Source: CAYLWN01 sp964387625
GTDB taxonomy: Bacteria; Patescibacteriota; Microgenomatia; UBA10105
Direction: 5' to 3'
Assembly (NCBI GenBank): GCA_964387625.1
Contig: CAYLWN010000009.1
Span: 1 to 34,651, forward strand
Length of the DNA stretch: 34,651 nucleotides
Below the pieces are notes generated by a model. That model saw only the letters and a program-made list of their open reading frames with translations, made no database searches and was not told where the DNA came from. Each line of letters starts with the position of its first letter. Position 1 is the first letter of the stretch. Below are positions 8,623 through 17,490 of the stretch, piece after piece. Made by a program: the position numbers and the translations under genes.

Positions 8623-8650
8623 AAATTGTTTATAGTTTTATAAACAATTT
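8623..8650. repeat. Perfect AT-rich inverted repeat before dnaA
   Basis: Arms of 12 nt (AAATTGTTTATA and TATAAACAATTT) surround a 4-nt GTTT loop, 27 nt upstream of the dnaA ATG. A further direct copy of TTGTTTATA lies at 8613-8621. It could act as a DNA-unwinding element, a dnaA operator or a leader hairpin. Confidence 0.6.
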
Positions 8651-8677
8651 TTTGCCCTCACCAAACATGCCAATTTT

Positions 8678-10033
8678 ATGAAAAATGACAGTTTGTGGCA
8701 ACTGGTTTTAAATGAGATTGAACTATCTGTATCTAAGCCTACGTTTGCTACTTTTTTTGCCAAAACGAAACTGATGGTTTTAAACAATTGCGTAGCCACC
8801 ATTGGATGTAATTCCGGAGTTGCTTTAAACATCATGGAAACCCGGTATTACAGTTTAATTAAGAGTTTGTTAGATAAACATACGAAAGTACAAAATTCGT
8901 TGTTGTTTAAAGTGTCTGGGTTTGTGGAAAAAGCTAAAGATCCCGGCCCTTTATTTGCCGTACAGCAAACCACTACCCAATTAAATCAGTCTTACGCAAG
9001 CAATAAGTATTCTCAGTTGCGACCGGACTTTGTATTTGACACTTTTGCGGTTTCTAGCTCAAATCAAATGTCTTACGCTGCTGCCACAGCAGTTGCCGCC
9101 ACTCCGGGAACAGCTTATAATCCGTTGTTTTTTTACGGTGGTGTGGGAGTAGGAAAAACCCACTTAATGCAGGCAATCGGCAATGATGTTCTTTCTAGAA
9201 AACCAGCCACCAAAATCATTTATTGCGCCGGCGAGGAATTTACTAATGAAATTATTGATGCCATCCAAACCAAAACTACCAAAAAATTTAAAGATAAATA
9301 TCGAAATGCACAAATGCTGTTAATTGACGATGTGCAGTTTTTGGAAGGAAAATTAAAAGTTCAGGAAGAGTTTTTCCACACTTTTAATTCCGTGCAAAGA
9401 AACGGAGGACAAATTGTTTTAACCTCCGACCGTCCTCCTCATGAAATTGACAGATTGGAAGAAAGACTGTTGTCCAGGTTTGAAGGGGGATTGATTGTTG
9501 ATGTGCCAAATCCTGATTTTGAAACCCGGTGTGCAATTTTACGCATCAAAGCCCAACAAAAAAACGTGGATTTATCCATTCCCATTTCTCAAATATTGGC
9601 AGCTAATACATCCTCAGTCCGTAAACTCGAAGGGATGTTGACCAGACTATTGTCTGAGGCGCGGTTTAAAAAAATTCCTTTATCAGAAGATTTGGCACAA
9701 CAAGTAGTGGGTAAACCAAATGGCGAAACCACGGTTGTTCAAAAAATTGTTTCTCCCAAACAGGTAACTGATGTGGTTTTGAAAAGATTTGGGCTGACTA
9801 TTTCTCAAATAAAAGGAGAGAGAAGATCACGTTTTTTAGCCAGACCACGGCAAATACTCATGTATTTACTGCGTACAGAGTTAAGATTGTCTCTGGATGA
9901 GGTGGGAACTTGGGTTGGCGGCCGTGACCATACTACAGTTATGCATGGAGTTGACACCGTTGCCGGTCTTTTATCAACAAATTCAAATCTTAGAGAAGAT
10001 GTGGAGTGGATAAAAAAACAGGTTTTTGTATAG
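8678..10033 (+). CDS. dnaA: Chromosomal replication initiator protein DnaA
   Basis: This 451-aa protein has all four DnaA domains. Residues 1-80 are the N-terminal oligomerisation domain, followed by a short linker. The AAA+ domain starts near 115, with Walker A GGVGVGKT (154-161) and Walker B LLIDDVQF (214-221). The C-terminal DNA-binding domain contains the signature GGRDHTTV (414-421), which reads DnaA boxes. It opens the origin and loads the helicase. Length is normal. DnaA boxes occur on both sides of the gene and inside its 3' end, consistent with an origin here and with autoregulation. No Shine-Dalgarno sequence precedes the ATG. Confidence 0.98.
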   Translation: MKNDSLWQLVLNEIELSVSKPTFATFFAKTKLMVLNNCVATIGCNSGVALNIMETRYYSLIKSLLDKHTKVQNSLLFKVSGFVEKAKDPGPLFAVQQTTTQLNQSYASNKYSQLRPDFVFDTFAVSSSNQMSYAAATAVAATPGTAYNPLFFYGGVGVGKTHLMQAIGNDVLSRKPATKIIYCAGEEFTNEIIDAIQTKTTKKFKDKYRNAQMLLIDDVQFLEGKLKVQEEFFHTFNSVQRNGGQIVLTSDRPPHEIDRLEERLLSRFEGGLIVDVPNPDFETRCAILRIKAQQKNVDLSIPISQILAANTSSVRKLEGMLTRLLSEARFKKIPLSEDLAQQVVGKPNGETTVVQKIVSPKQVTDVVLKRFGLTISQIKGERRSRFLARPRQILMYLLRTELRLSLDEVGTWVGGRDHTTVMHGVDTVAGLLSTNSNLREDVEWIKKQVFV

Positions 10034-10179
10034 TTTTTGGCGTTTTTCAACATATCCACAAAAATTTGCTTTTTGTCCACAAAACCATCCACAAAAATTA
10101 ATCCGTGTTGGGGATATTTTTTTTAGTCTTATTTTCAAGGTATTGCGGGCTGAAAATAAAAAGTGTAAACTTATCAACG
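9971..10179. other. DnaA-box cluster, candidate oriC
   Basis: DnaA-box-like 9-mers lie at 9971-9979 (TTATCAACA), 10005-10013 (complement TTATCCACT), 10052-10060 (ATATCCACA), 10073-10081 (TTGTCCACA), 10085-10093 (CCATCCACA) and 10171-10179 (TTATCAACG). They start in the end of dnaA and fill the dnaA-dnaN spacer. The spacer also holds T-rich stretches that could unwind. A position between dnaA and dnaN is typical for bacterial origins. Confidence 0.65.
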
Positions 10180-10219
10180 CGCACTACTAACTACTACTAC
10201 TAATATAGATACAATCAAA

Positions 10220-11326
10220 ATGAAAGCAACAATATTACAGGAAAACTTAAATAAAAGTTTATCTTTTGTAACCAAACTGGTGTCATCAAGAACACAGCTA
10301 CCAATATTATCCAATGTTTTATTAGAAACAGAAAGCGGGTATCTTAAAGTCTCTACAACTAATTTGGAAACCAGTATGTCTTTTTGGGTAGGAGCGTCTG
10401 TTGAAGAAACAGGAGCAATTACAGTTCCCGCAAAACTCTTATCTGAAATTGTGGCTTCCTTTTCCCATGAAAAAATTATTTTATCAACGGACGGCTTTAA
10501 TTTAAAATTAATCTGCGGAGACAGCGAATCTACCTTATCGGGGATTGATGCCAAAGAATTTCCTCCTTTACCGCAAACAGGTCAACAAAAAAGCATTATT
10601 TTGGATAAACACGTTTTAGACAACGGGCTGCCTTTTGTTTTGATTTCAGCATCACAAGATGAAAGCCGGCCTCTTTTAACCGGAATAAAATTTGCAGCAA
10701 AGGAAGAGCATTTGGAAATGGTTGCAACCGATGGCTACCGTCTGTCTGTCAAAGAACTACCGCAAATAAAAGGCATGGAAGAGGGCTTGGTTATTTCAGC
10801 TAAAGCCATGGCTGATGTATTTAGATTAGCAATTGAAGAAAAAGCTGAAAACATAGCCTTATATATAAGTAAGGATAAAAACCAGGCAGTTTTTAAACTG
10901 GAAAAAGCCATGGTAGCTACCCGCATCATCGAGGGGGAATACCCGGTATATGCAAAAATCATTCCCTCAACATTTACTACAAAATCTATTTTTAACAAAG
11001 AAGAAATGATCAGGGCGGTAAAACTTGCCTCAGTTTATGCCAGGGAAGCAGCTAATATTTTAAAATTTAAAGTAACTAAAGAAACGATTACCATATCAGC
11101 CAGTTCCGCACAAATTGGTGAAAACAAAACCACCATTTCAGCTAAAACCCAGGGAGAAGGAGGAGAGATTGCTTTTAATGCCAGATTTTTATCAGACTTA
11201 TTAAATGTTTTTCCTGAGGAAGATGTGGTGTTTGAAATGAACGGAAATTTATCTCCGGGAGTTTTTCATCCCCAAAAAGATGAAACATATCTACACATCA
11301 TCATGCCGGTAAGAATTCAGGGGTAA
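10220..11326 (+). CDS. dnaN: DNA polymerase III subunit beta (sliding clamp)
   Basis: This 368-aa protein matches the beta clamp throughout: an MKATILQENLNKSL start, the RTQLPILSNVLLET stretch, the TDGYRLSV motif near residue 175, and the C-terminal LHIIMPVRI. Three clamp domains of about 120 residues each fit the length. It forms a dimeric ring that tethers DNA polymerase. It follows dnaA after a spacer of about 185 bp that holds DnaA boxes. No recF or gyrB follows; the next gene converges, with the two stop codons 3 nt apart. Confidence 0.97.
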   Translation: MKATILQENLNKSLSFVTKLVSSRTQLPILSNVLLETESGYLKVSTTNLETSMSFWVGASVEETGAITVPAKLLSEIVASFSHEKIILSTDGFNLKLICGDSESTLSGIDAKEFPPLPQTGQQKSIILDKHVLDNGLPFVLISASQDESRPLLTGIKFAAKEEHLEMVATDGYRLSVKELPQIKGMEEGLVISAKAMADVFRLAIEEKAENIALYISKDKNQAVFKLEKAMVATRIIEGEYPVYAKIIPSTFTTKSIFNKEEMIRAVKLASVYAREAANILKFKVTKETITISASSAQIGENKTTISAKTQGEGGEIAFNARFLSDLLNVFPEEDVVFEMNGNLSPGVFHPQKDETYLHIIMPVRIQG

Positions 11327-11329
11327 TCA

Positions 11330-12355
11330 TTAGGGGCTTGCCTTAATCAATGAAGAAGTGACCACCTTTTTATTAGTTGATGGATCAACAGAGGACCCTC
11401 GTAATAAATAAATTGGTACTAAAAACTCCTGGTTCGGATCGAAATAATAACCCAATTTAGCTCCTTGTAGCACTACATGTAAAGAATCAAATTGATCAAA
11501 AGAGGGCAAATAATTTGTAGAGTTTTCTGATTCTGCACGCAACATCACACCCTTACCAGTAGCAATCAAATTGGCCAAATCATTACCAGAAAAAGTGTTT
11601 ACAAAAACAGCGGCTTGATTTAAACCAGGATAAAAGTTTCCATGAAAAGTAATAATATTGCCCGATGAATCAAACGTAAAATTAAAACTGTTTTGGTAAG
11701 ACGTAGACGAAAGCATGGGGATGTTTTCAATCAACAAGTTGTAGGCTAGTGAAACCGAAGAAGCAGAGTCCTCAACAGCTGATAAAGGCTCACTTCCGAT
11801 CAAAGACACAGAATAATTAATAGTTGGTTCAGAGACGACAGCAAAATCCGGTAGAGAACTTAAGTTGTCAATAAAAGATCTAGCGGTTTTATCAAAAGTG
11901 TCAACCATTTGCTTAGTAATTTTTTGAGCAGCCTGTTGAGCGCCGGGTTGGGAAAAAGACACAATTAATGGCGGAGTTTGAATATATAGATATTTCTTGT
12001 CCTGGTTCCACTGGTATAACGTGTGGTCACTGGAATTTTCTGTTTTTACGTCACCAGAAAAACCCATTTTTTTAGCCACTTCAATTACTTGTGTTTTTGA
12101 TCCGTTGAGAGTTTTGTTTATTGGATATAGTCCAATTTGTTTTGAAGGCAGTTGTTGAATGTTTGAGGGATCATAATCTATCGTTCCAGTTACATTGTTG
12201 GCTGGTTCAACGCTAGGATTAACAACGTTAACAACCGGAGACGGAGAAGCAATCGTTTGTTCATAGCCTCTTTGTTTAAATCCTAAATATAATCCAACAA
12301 CTATAGTTAAAATAAATAAAAATAAAATAACGATAAGAAAATATTTTTTATTCAT
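11330..12355 (-). CDS. Membrane-anchored extracellular protein of unknown function
   Basis: I do not recognise a family for this 341-aa protein. It has one N-terminal membrane segment (about residues 5-26) and then a Pro/Val/Asn-rich linker, so most of it should be outside the cell. The exposed part looks like an alternating alpha/beta fold, rich in Ser, with no cysteine pairs or catalytic motif. It converges with dnaN. Its start is 28 nt downstream of the M23 peptidase stop, but it has its own extended -10 (TGTTACAAT), so it may be transcribed independently. Confidence 0.7.
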   Translation of the reverse strand: MNKKYFLIVILFLFILTIVVGLYLGFKQRGYEQTIASPSPVVNVVNPSVEPANNVTGTIDYDPSNIQQLPSKQIGLYPINKTLNGSKTQVIEVAKKMGFSGDVKTENSSDHTLYQWNQDKKYLYIQTPPLIVSFSQPGAQQAAQKITKQMVDTFDKTARSFIDNLSSLPDFAVVSEPTINYSVSLIGSEPLSAVEDSASSVSLAYNLLIENIPMLSSTSYQNSFNFTFDSSGNIITFHGNFYPGLNQAAVFVNTFSGNDLANLIATGKGVMLRAESENSTNYLPSFDQFDSLHVVLQGAKLGYYFDPNQEFLVPIYLLRGSSVDPSTNKKVVTSSLIKASP

Positions 12356-12364
12356 ACTTTAATT

Positions 12365-12373
12365 ATTGTAACA
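12365..12373 (-). promoter_or_regulatory. Extended -10 promoter, leaderless type
   Basis: On the minus strand TGTTACAAT ends 9 nt before the ATG of the 341-aa gene. The same 9-mer precedes the pilin gene at 28965. No good -35 is needed with an extended -10. Confidence 0.5.
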
Positions 12374-12383
12374 CCCAATAGTT

Positions 12384-14489
12384 TTAATTTTTATAAAAAT
12401 AATTACACGCTGTTAAGTCAACAAACTGAGTCTTATCAGGGATACGCAAAAAACCACTGGCAACCCGACGTTCATAATGTAAATGAGGACCACCTGAACA
12501 GCCAGTATCATCAGTTCTGCCTAAAGGCTCACCTGTTTTTAAGGGTGTAGCACTAGAATTTCCATATTTATGACTTAAATTAGAAACAACGGGAGTTAAG
12601 TCTTGTAAGTGACCAAAAAATAAATAATCCTTAGGTTTTCCCGTTGGTGTTCCATCTTCGGTTCTTACGATTACTACATAATTTCCAAAACCAATCATTT
12701 CTTGAGAATTACACGTGTGATCCCCAACCGTAAAAGAGCTATTATATGAAAAAACATAACCATCAACGGTGTTATATACAGGAGATCCGTTAGTGGTACC
12801 TAAATCCCACGAATTAGTTTTACAGTGACTGTATACTTTGCCTGGATATTGTTGCATGTTGCAGTCTGTCCCATAAGGATCAAAATAAGGAGGTTGAGTT
12901 ATTTGTACACCTGAATTAGTAGGGCAACCAAGAATATCAACAGGACCAATGGGCAACGTATATGAACCAATAGGAGTGTCTCCACCAGGAACGACACCTT
13001 CCCCTGGACCAATCAATTTATCAGAGCTTTCATTTTTAACAATAAACGCTGCGGAGTCGGATTCATAAACAATATTTGAATTTAATGGCAGATTAATAAA
13101 ACCGGTAAAAAAAGCAAAGCCAATAATTCCAATTATAATTAAATAATATTTGCCCCAGAAGGTTACTGCCTTTTGACCGACTGCCCCTGCAGCTCCTCTT
13201 CCAAAGCTCAATATTGATCCAGTTCTCCCACCCAAATTAAACACGCTAGATAAAAAATTGTTTCCTACAGCTGATCCGACAGAGGAAATAGCGCCGCCAG
13301 CACCGCCAAAAGAAATTGAAGGAAAAGAAATTGAAGGAAAACGAAAATTAATACCAGAAATCATTCTTTGCGGAAAAGAAATGATTTTTTCTCCGAAACT
13401 GGAAGGAGGGGCAAATGCTCCCGTTGGTCTAAGTCTTTCAGGCAAACGCAGGCGTTTTTCAATTTGTGTTAACCATTCATAAGGAGACGTGGTTGCAAAA
13501 AGTTTGTCTAAAAAATTCGGAGGCAAATTGGCTATATTTAAAGCAGTGATTTTGCTTCTTAAGCTGATTTGCAGTTGAGTGGTTTGTGAAAGCCCATATT
13601 TTTTTAAAGATTCGTGGTATTCTGACAAAATCATGACTAACTTTTCTTTATCATCAACAGTTATTTGAGATTGAGACAAATCTTGCGAAATTACCGGATG
13701 AAGATCAATGGCAGCAGAAGTATAAGCAAAACCTGCAGAATAAGCAGTTAATTTTTCTTCTGTTTCAAAAGCAGTTATTGGAGGCAATTCATTTAATTCT
13801 TCCCGCGATGTTTCTACAAACGATAAAATAAAAGCAGAGAACTTTGAACCAGCTAAAGAAGGCGGTAATCCTAATTCCCGTAATTTTGATTGTTCAATGC
13901 GACTGGTGACCAAATCGACTTTTTGTTTTGTTTCTGTTGAAGATTCTTTAGCCACCTCTTGGGCTGCCATGGTGACCAGATCAATATATTGATTTTTGAC
14001 AGATTCAGTTTGAGAAGAAAGAGCGGCATTTGCCTCAGAGTCTTGTTGTATGATTCCCAAAGCCTTTAGACGCGCAACTTTCAATTGTTCCCGCCATCTG
14101 GTTTTCCACTTTTCTCTCCAAGCATTTTCCGTTGCAGCAATTTTTTGTAAATAAATTGCTTTTTCTTCAACTAATGCTTTTAAAGTGTCAGGATCAATAG
14201 TTGAAGGAAAGCTTTTATCTGTTTCCGGAATTCTGAACAAATCTGGTTCAACCTGATTTGTCAAAAAATCTTCAAAACTGTTTCTAAAATTAACATTTGA
14301 CACATATTGAGGAGGATCGAGGTTGTTTTGAATATTTAACCACGCAGTTCGTAGGGGATCGTTTAAAACAGTTAACACAAAATCATCAATCAGATTTTGT
14401 AAAGCTATATAGTTAGGTTCAGCAGGAGACAAACCTTGGCGGATCAGTTGGATATATTTTTGCAGCAGCAATTTTTTATCGTTGTCCAT
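12384..14489 (-). CDS. M23 (LytM) metallopeptidase with long cytoplasmic helical region
   Basis: This 701-aa protein combines an approximately 340-residue charged, helix-rich N-terminal part, a Gly/Ser/Phe low-complexity stretch with a short SFPSI tandem, one membrane segment (YYLIIIGIIGFAFFTGF, about residue 450) and a C-terminal M23 domain. Zinc-ligand motifs are visible: SHCKTNSWDLG (H...D), GHLQDL, and GPHLHYE (the HxH). M23 enzymes cut peptidoglycan cross-bridges. Its place directly downstream of the VirB4 operon suggests the wall hydrolase for that secretion apparatus, taking the role of VirB1. That role is inferred from context; the domain call is firm. Confidence 0.85.
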   Translation of the reverse strand: MDNDKKLLLQKYIQLIRQGLSPAEPNYIALQNLIDDFVLTVLNDPLRTAWLNIQNNLDPPQYVSNVNFRNSFEDFLTNQVEPDLFRIPETDKSFPSTIDPDTLKALVEEKAIYLQKIAATENAWREKWKTRWREQLKVARLKALGIIQQDSEANAALSSQTESVKNQYIDLVTMAAQEVAKESSTETKQKVDLVTSRIEQSKLRELGLPPSLAGSKFSAFILSFVETSREELNELPPITAFETEEKLTAYSAGFAYTSAAIDLHPVISQDLSQSQITVDDKEKLVMILSEYHESLKKYGLSQTTQLQISLRSKITALNIANLPPNFLDKLFATTSPYEWLTQIEKRLRLPERLRPTGAFAPPSSFGEKIISFPQRMISGINFRFPSISFPSISFGGAGGAISSVGSAVGNNFLSSVFNLGGRTGSILSFGRGAAGAVGQKAVTFWGKYYLIIIGIIGFAFFTGFINLPLNSNIVYESDSAAFIVKNESSDKLIGPGEGVVPGGDTPIGSYTLPIGPVDILGCPTNSGVQITQPPYFDPYGTDCNMQQYPGKVYSHCKTNSWDLGTTNGSPVYNTVDGYVFSYNSSFTVGDHTCNSQEMIGFGNYVVIVRTEDGTPTGKPKDYLFFGHLQDLTPVVSNLSHKYGNSSATPLKTGEPLGRTDDTGCSGGPHLHYERRVASGFLRIPDKTQFVDLTACNYFYKN

Positions 14490-14496
14490 TATTTTT

Positions 14497-14502
14497 ATTA
14501 TA
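14497..14502 (-). promoter_or_regulatory. Consensus -10 box of the M23 gene
   Basis: On the minus strand TATAAT lies 7 nt before the ATG of the M23 peptidase gene, so transcription would begin at or next to the start codon. The -35 region is not recognisable. Confidence 0.5.
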
Positions 14503-14538
14503 TACTAAAAAATATTAAAATTTAAAACAATTATTCGT

Positions 14539-14619
14539 TGTCCTCGTCCCGATTTTCATCGGGATAAACTCCAGCGGGGATCTTTATTATTTTAAGATTC
14601 CCCTTTTCAGGGGAATGAC
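14539..14619. repeat. Dispersed double-hairpin repeat, copy 3 (divergent)
   Basis: This element shows the same frame as copies 1 and 2. It has a TCCCGAT-TTTC-ATCGGGA hairpin, then GGGGATCTT, and then AAGATTCCCC-TTTTCA-GGGGAATGAC. It ends in the family's ATGAC terminus. Confidence 0.75.
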
Positions 14620-14659
14620 ATATAGAAACATGAGAAAAACAACACAAGTGAACGCTTAC

Positions 14660-14754
14660 TGCCTGAGCTTGTCGAAGGCTAATTTACTAAACCCTTCGAC
14701 TCTTCCCGATCTTCTTTGATTTTTATATGACTATCGGGATTCGCTCAGTGAATA
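14660..14754. repeat. Repeat mosaic entering the assembly gap
   Basis: A TGCCTGAG...GTCGAAGGCT hairpin (14660-14680) matches a module at 30209-30230. It is followed by a segment related to 32855-32900 (CCCGAT, ATCAAAGAA and TCATATA blocks in reverse orientation). The sequence then breaks into 100 Ns. A repeat here probably caused the assembly break. Confidence 0.65.
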
Positions 14755-14854
14755 NNNNNNNNNNNNNNNNNNNNNNNNNNNNNNNNNNNNNNNNNNNNNN
14801 NNNNNNNNNNNNNNNNNNNNNNNNNNNNNNNNNNNNNNNNNNNNNNNNNNNNNN
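14755..14854. other. Assembly gap (100 N)
   Basis: Exactly 100 undetermined bases, the conventional placeholder for a gap of unknown size. The true 3' end of the VirB4 gene and any gene after it are missing. Confidence 0.99.
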
Positions 14855-16720
14855 TTGGTTTATCTGTTGTGTTGTGGGTTGAGGTTGAATTGGTAAATTG
14901 TTTTCTCTATCAACTGCCGGAGTTTTTGGTACAGTTCTGGCAGCAATTTCCATTGGATTAGTGGTAATTAATCTATGTTCTTCCGGAGAAGCAATTACCC
15001 TTACCGACACATGAGCAGGGCCGGCAAAGAACAACCCTTCTCCTACGTCTGCAGACAATAGTAAATGTTTTTCTCCCTCTGATAAATAAAATATTTCGGC
15101 CACTCGGTCAATTGCAGCAGCTGATTGCTTAAGAAGCATTTGAATTGATGAATTTTGCACAATAGCTTTACCTACTTCAACTGACAAAAAATCTTCCACG
15201 TCCTGAGTAATTGTCGTCAGCCCCAAATAATATTTACGGGCTCTTTTGGCAATTGAATTTAAGAAATTAGCGCTATCAGGATAACGCATCAAATACCAAG
15301 CCTCATCAACGATTAAGATTCTTTTTTTCAGATCACGTCTTATCTTGGTCCAAATAAAATCCAGTAAAATATACATAGCAATTGGACGGAGCTCATCAGC
15401 CAAATCTCTGATGGAGAAAACCGTAAATGCATTTTTAATATCGATGTTGGATTTTTGATTGATCAGGCCAACCAAAGAGCCTTTGATAAATTTTTCCAAT
15501 CTATCAGCCAGGCTTTTAGAAACTGCGTCTTCCATACCCAACAATGTTTTATATAAATCTTCCATCAGGGGAGGCTCAAGATTTTGGGTTTTTGGGTCCG
15601 GAGTAATGCCTTTTTGTTTATATGCAGAAATAATGGCCCTATCCAAAACTGCATCTTCAGAAGGGGACAAATTGCCCATAATGACTTTAAATAATCCATG
15701 CAAGGAGAGAATTTTTTGACCTAATTCATTTTCTCCGGAATTGGTAAGCTGTGACAAATCAAACGGATTTATTTTAGTCGAAGAATTAAAAGAAAAAGTA
15801 ATATATTCTCCATTAACAGATTTGCACATTTCCTGATATTCGTTTTCCGGATCAATGATGATGACTTCAGTGCCAAACATAATGCTGCGTAAAACCTCCA
15901 ACTTAACCAGATAACTTTTGCCGCCTCCTGATTTGCCAAACACCACAGAGTTAGCATTTTCCAAAGTGAACCGGTCAAAAATCACCAAAGAGTCATTGTG
16001 TTCATTAATGCCGTACAAAATGCCTTCATTAGCAGTGAGTTCAGACGTGGTAAACGGAAAAGTGGTGCCTAAGGACGTAGTGTCCATATTGCGGGTGATC
16101 AATAATTTGTCAGTGCCCATGGGCAATGTTGACTTAAAACCTTCTTCCATTTGCAGTGAAGAAGGTTTAGTGATGATCATCAGCGATGACAGGGTTGATT
16201 CAACCTGTTTAGCAGTGTGATTTAATTCTTCTAAGGTCTCTGCAGGCACTGTCACATAAAGACCAAACTGGAAAAATTTTTCTGCTCCTTTGGTCAGCTG
16301 TTGTTGTAATTCTAAAGCATCTTCCAAAGCTACTTGTACTGACGGATCAATGACTTTGCCTCTTTTGATATCAGATTGAATTGTGGCTTCCATTTCTCCT
16401 ACTTTACGCCGTAAATTATCCAGAATTTCTCGGGATTCTTGAGGATAAATAAACATTGATACATCCAAAGTATGATTAAACGAAACCAAAGGAGAGAGCC
16501 AATTAGCAGTTACAAAACGCGGATATCCGGCTACAAATAATGTCCGGTAATAAAAATTACCGATTTTTAAATGATCAAATTCTATTTCCACAGCCGGAGG
16601 AGCAATAATGTCTTTGACAGACACCAATCCTTTGGCAAAAGATTGTGCTTGAACAGGCGTCGTGTTTTCCGTAACACCTTTTTGTTTTAAAAATGGCAAT
16701 TTGATAGATAAATTTACCAT
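14855..16720 (-). CDS. virB4: VirB4-like type IV secretion ATPase, 3' end lost in gap
   Basis: 622 codons are visible before the gap. Walker A is GKSGGGKS (residues 262-269) and Walker B is ILIVDEAW (468-475). The region between includes IIDPENEYQEM, and the segment TTITQDVEDFL follows, as in VirB4/TraC ATPases. These hexameric motors sit at the inner membrane and power pilus assembly or substrate transfer. The N-terminal VirB4 domain seems split off into the overlapping upstream gene (7-nt overlap). The last visible residues are a Pro/Gln/Thr-rich tail, so little of the protein is probably missing. Any stop codon read beyond the Ns is an artefact. Confidence 0.9.
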
Positions 16721-17385
16721 GGTTGCTTGTTGACCAAGGGAGTGGTATTGCCTTCCATATCTTTGGGTTTAGCAACCGCTCCCTGGTTAAAAATATCATA
16801 AAATAAATCAATCAGTTTTTGAGTTGATAGTTGGTAACCTTTAAGCCCGAGCCGGCCCAATTGTGACAATAAATGGTCCCGTTTAGGGGTTAAAACAGTT
16901 TCTGCGTGTTGTAAAATTTGGTCTTTGGGAAAAGGTAAGCCTTTTTTAGTCATCACATTGGGTAAAGACTTGGTTCCCAATTCCAAAGGAGAAAAAGGAA
17001 TTACTATATAAAATTTTTTATCCAAAACATTTTTTTCTTTTACAGTTGAAGTAACAAATTCACGGTATCTTTTGATGCGTTCTGCCAACACAGGATCTGT
17101 TTGTTTGTTTTGGGCAGCCTCAAGCTGTCGCAGGTATCCGGTAATATCTTTGTGCTTGCTCCTTAAATATAGTTGGATAGGGAATGACAATGAGTTTAAC
17201 AATCCTGAATAGGCAAAAATTAAAGCTTCCTGTTCTTTCTCCGATAATAGCCCGAAGTTGACAGCAGTGGTTTCAATGATCAACATCACTGCACCTTTAG
17301 TAGTAATCACTAAATTGTTTTTGATATCCTCAATTTCAGTAAATTCTTGAGTTGAAGCCCTTATTGGTGTTATCGGTTCTGACAT
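16714..17385 (-). CDS. TraC/VirB4 N-terminal-domain-like protein
   Basis: This 223-aa protein resembles the N-terminal domain of VirB4/TraC ATPases, found in CPR as a separate TraC-like gene just before the ATPase. It has an early beta region (LVITTKGAVMLIIETTAVNFGLLSE), a helical SFPIQLYLRSKHKD segment and FYIVIPFSPLE. It lacks a P-loop. It overlaps virB4 by 7 nt, so the two proteins are probably made together and form one functional unit. The call rests mainly on context plus weak sequence resemblance. Confidence 0.7.
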   Translation of the reverse strand: MSEPITPIRASTQEFTEIEDIKNNLVITTKGAVMLIIETTAVNFGLLSEKEQEALIFAYSGLLNSLSFPIQLYLRSKHKDITGYLRQLEAAQNKQTDPVLAERIKRYREFVTSTVKEKNVLDKKFYIVIPFSPLELGTKSLPNVMTKKGLPFPKDQILQHAETVLTPKRDHLLSQLGRLGLKGYQLSTQKLIDLFYDIFNQGAVAKPKDMEGNTTPLVNKQPW

Positions 17386-17393
17386 AGGCAGGT

Positions 17394-17487
17394 TATTAAA
17401 AAATTCTAAACTCTAATTTCTAAATTCTAAAAATGTTTAAATTCTTTTTTTATTTAGAATTTAGGATTTGGGATTTAGAATTTAAAC
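17394..17487. repeat. TTTAGAATT-type intergenic hairpin
   Basis: Left-arm blocks AAATTCTAAA and CTAAATTCTAA face right-arm blocks TTTAGAATTTAGGA and ATTTAGAATTTAAAC, forming a long, imperfect AT-rich hairpin. It lies between the PrgI-family gene and the TraC-like gene. The same block type recurs at 19935-20018 between nadD and nadE. Confidence 0.75.
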
Positions 17488-17490
17488 ATA

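Noticed and set aside
10183..10203. The ACTACTAACTACTACTACTAA tract before dnaN as a regulatory repeat.
   Set aside because: It is a short simple-sequence run with no paired element or known binding motif.
14723..14754. C-terminal residues of VirB4 read through the Ns to a stop at 14723.
   Set aside because: The gap length is arbitrary and the bases beyond it belong to a dispersed repeat, so the frame is meaningless there.
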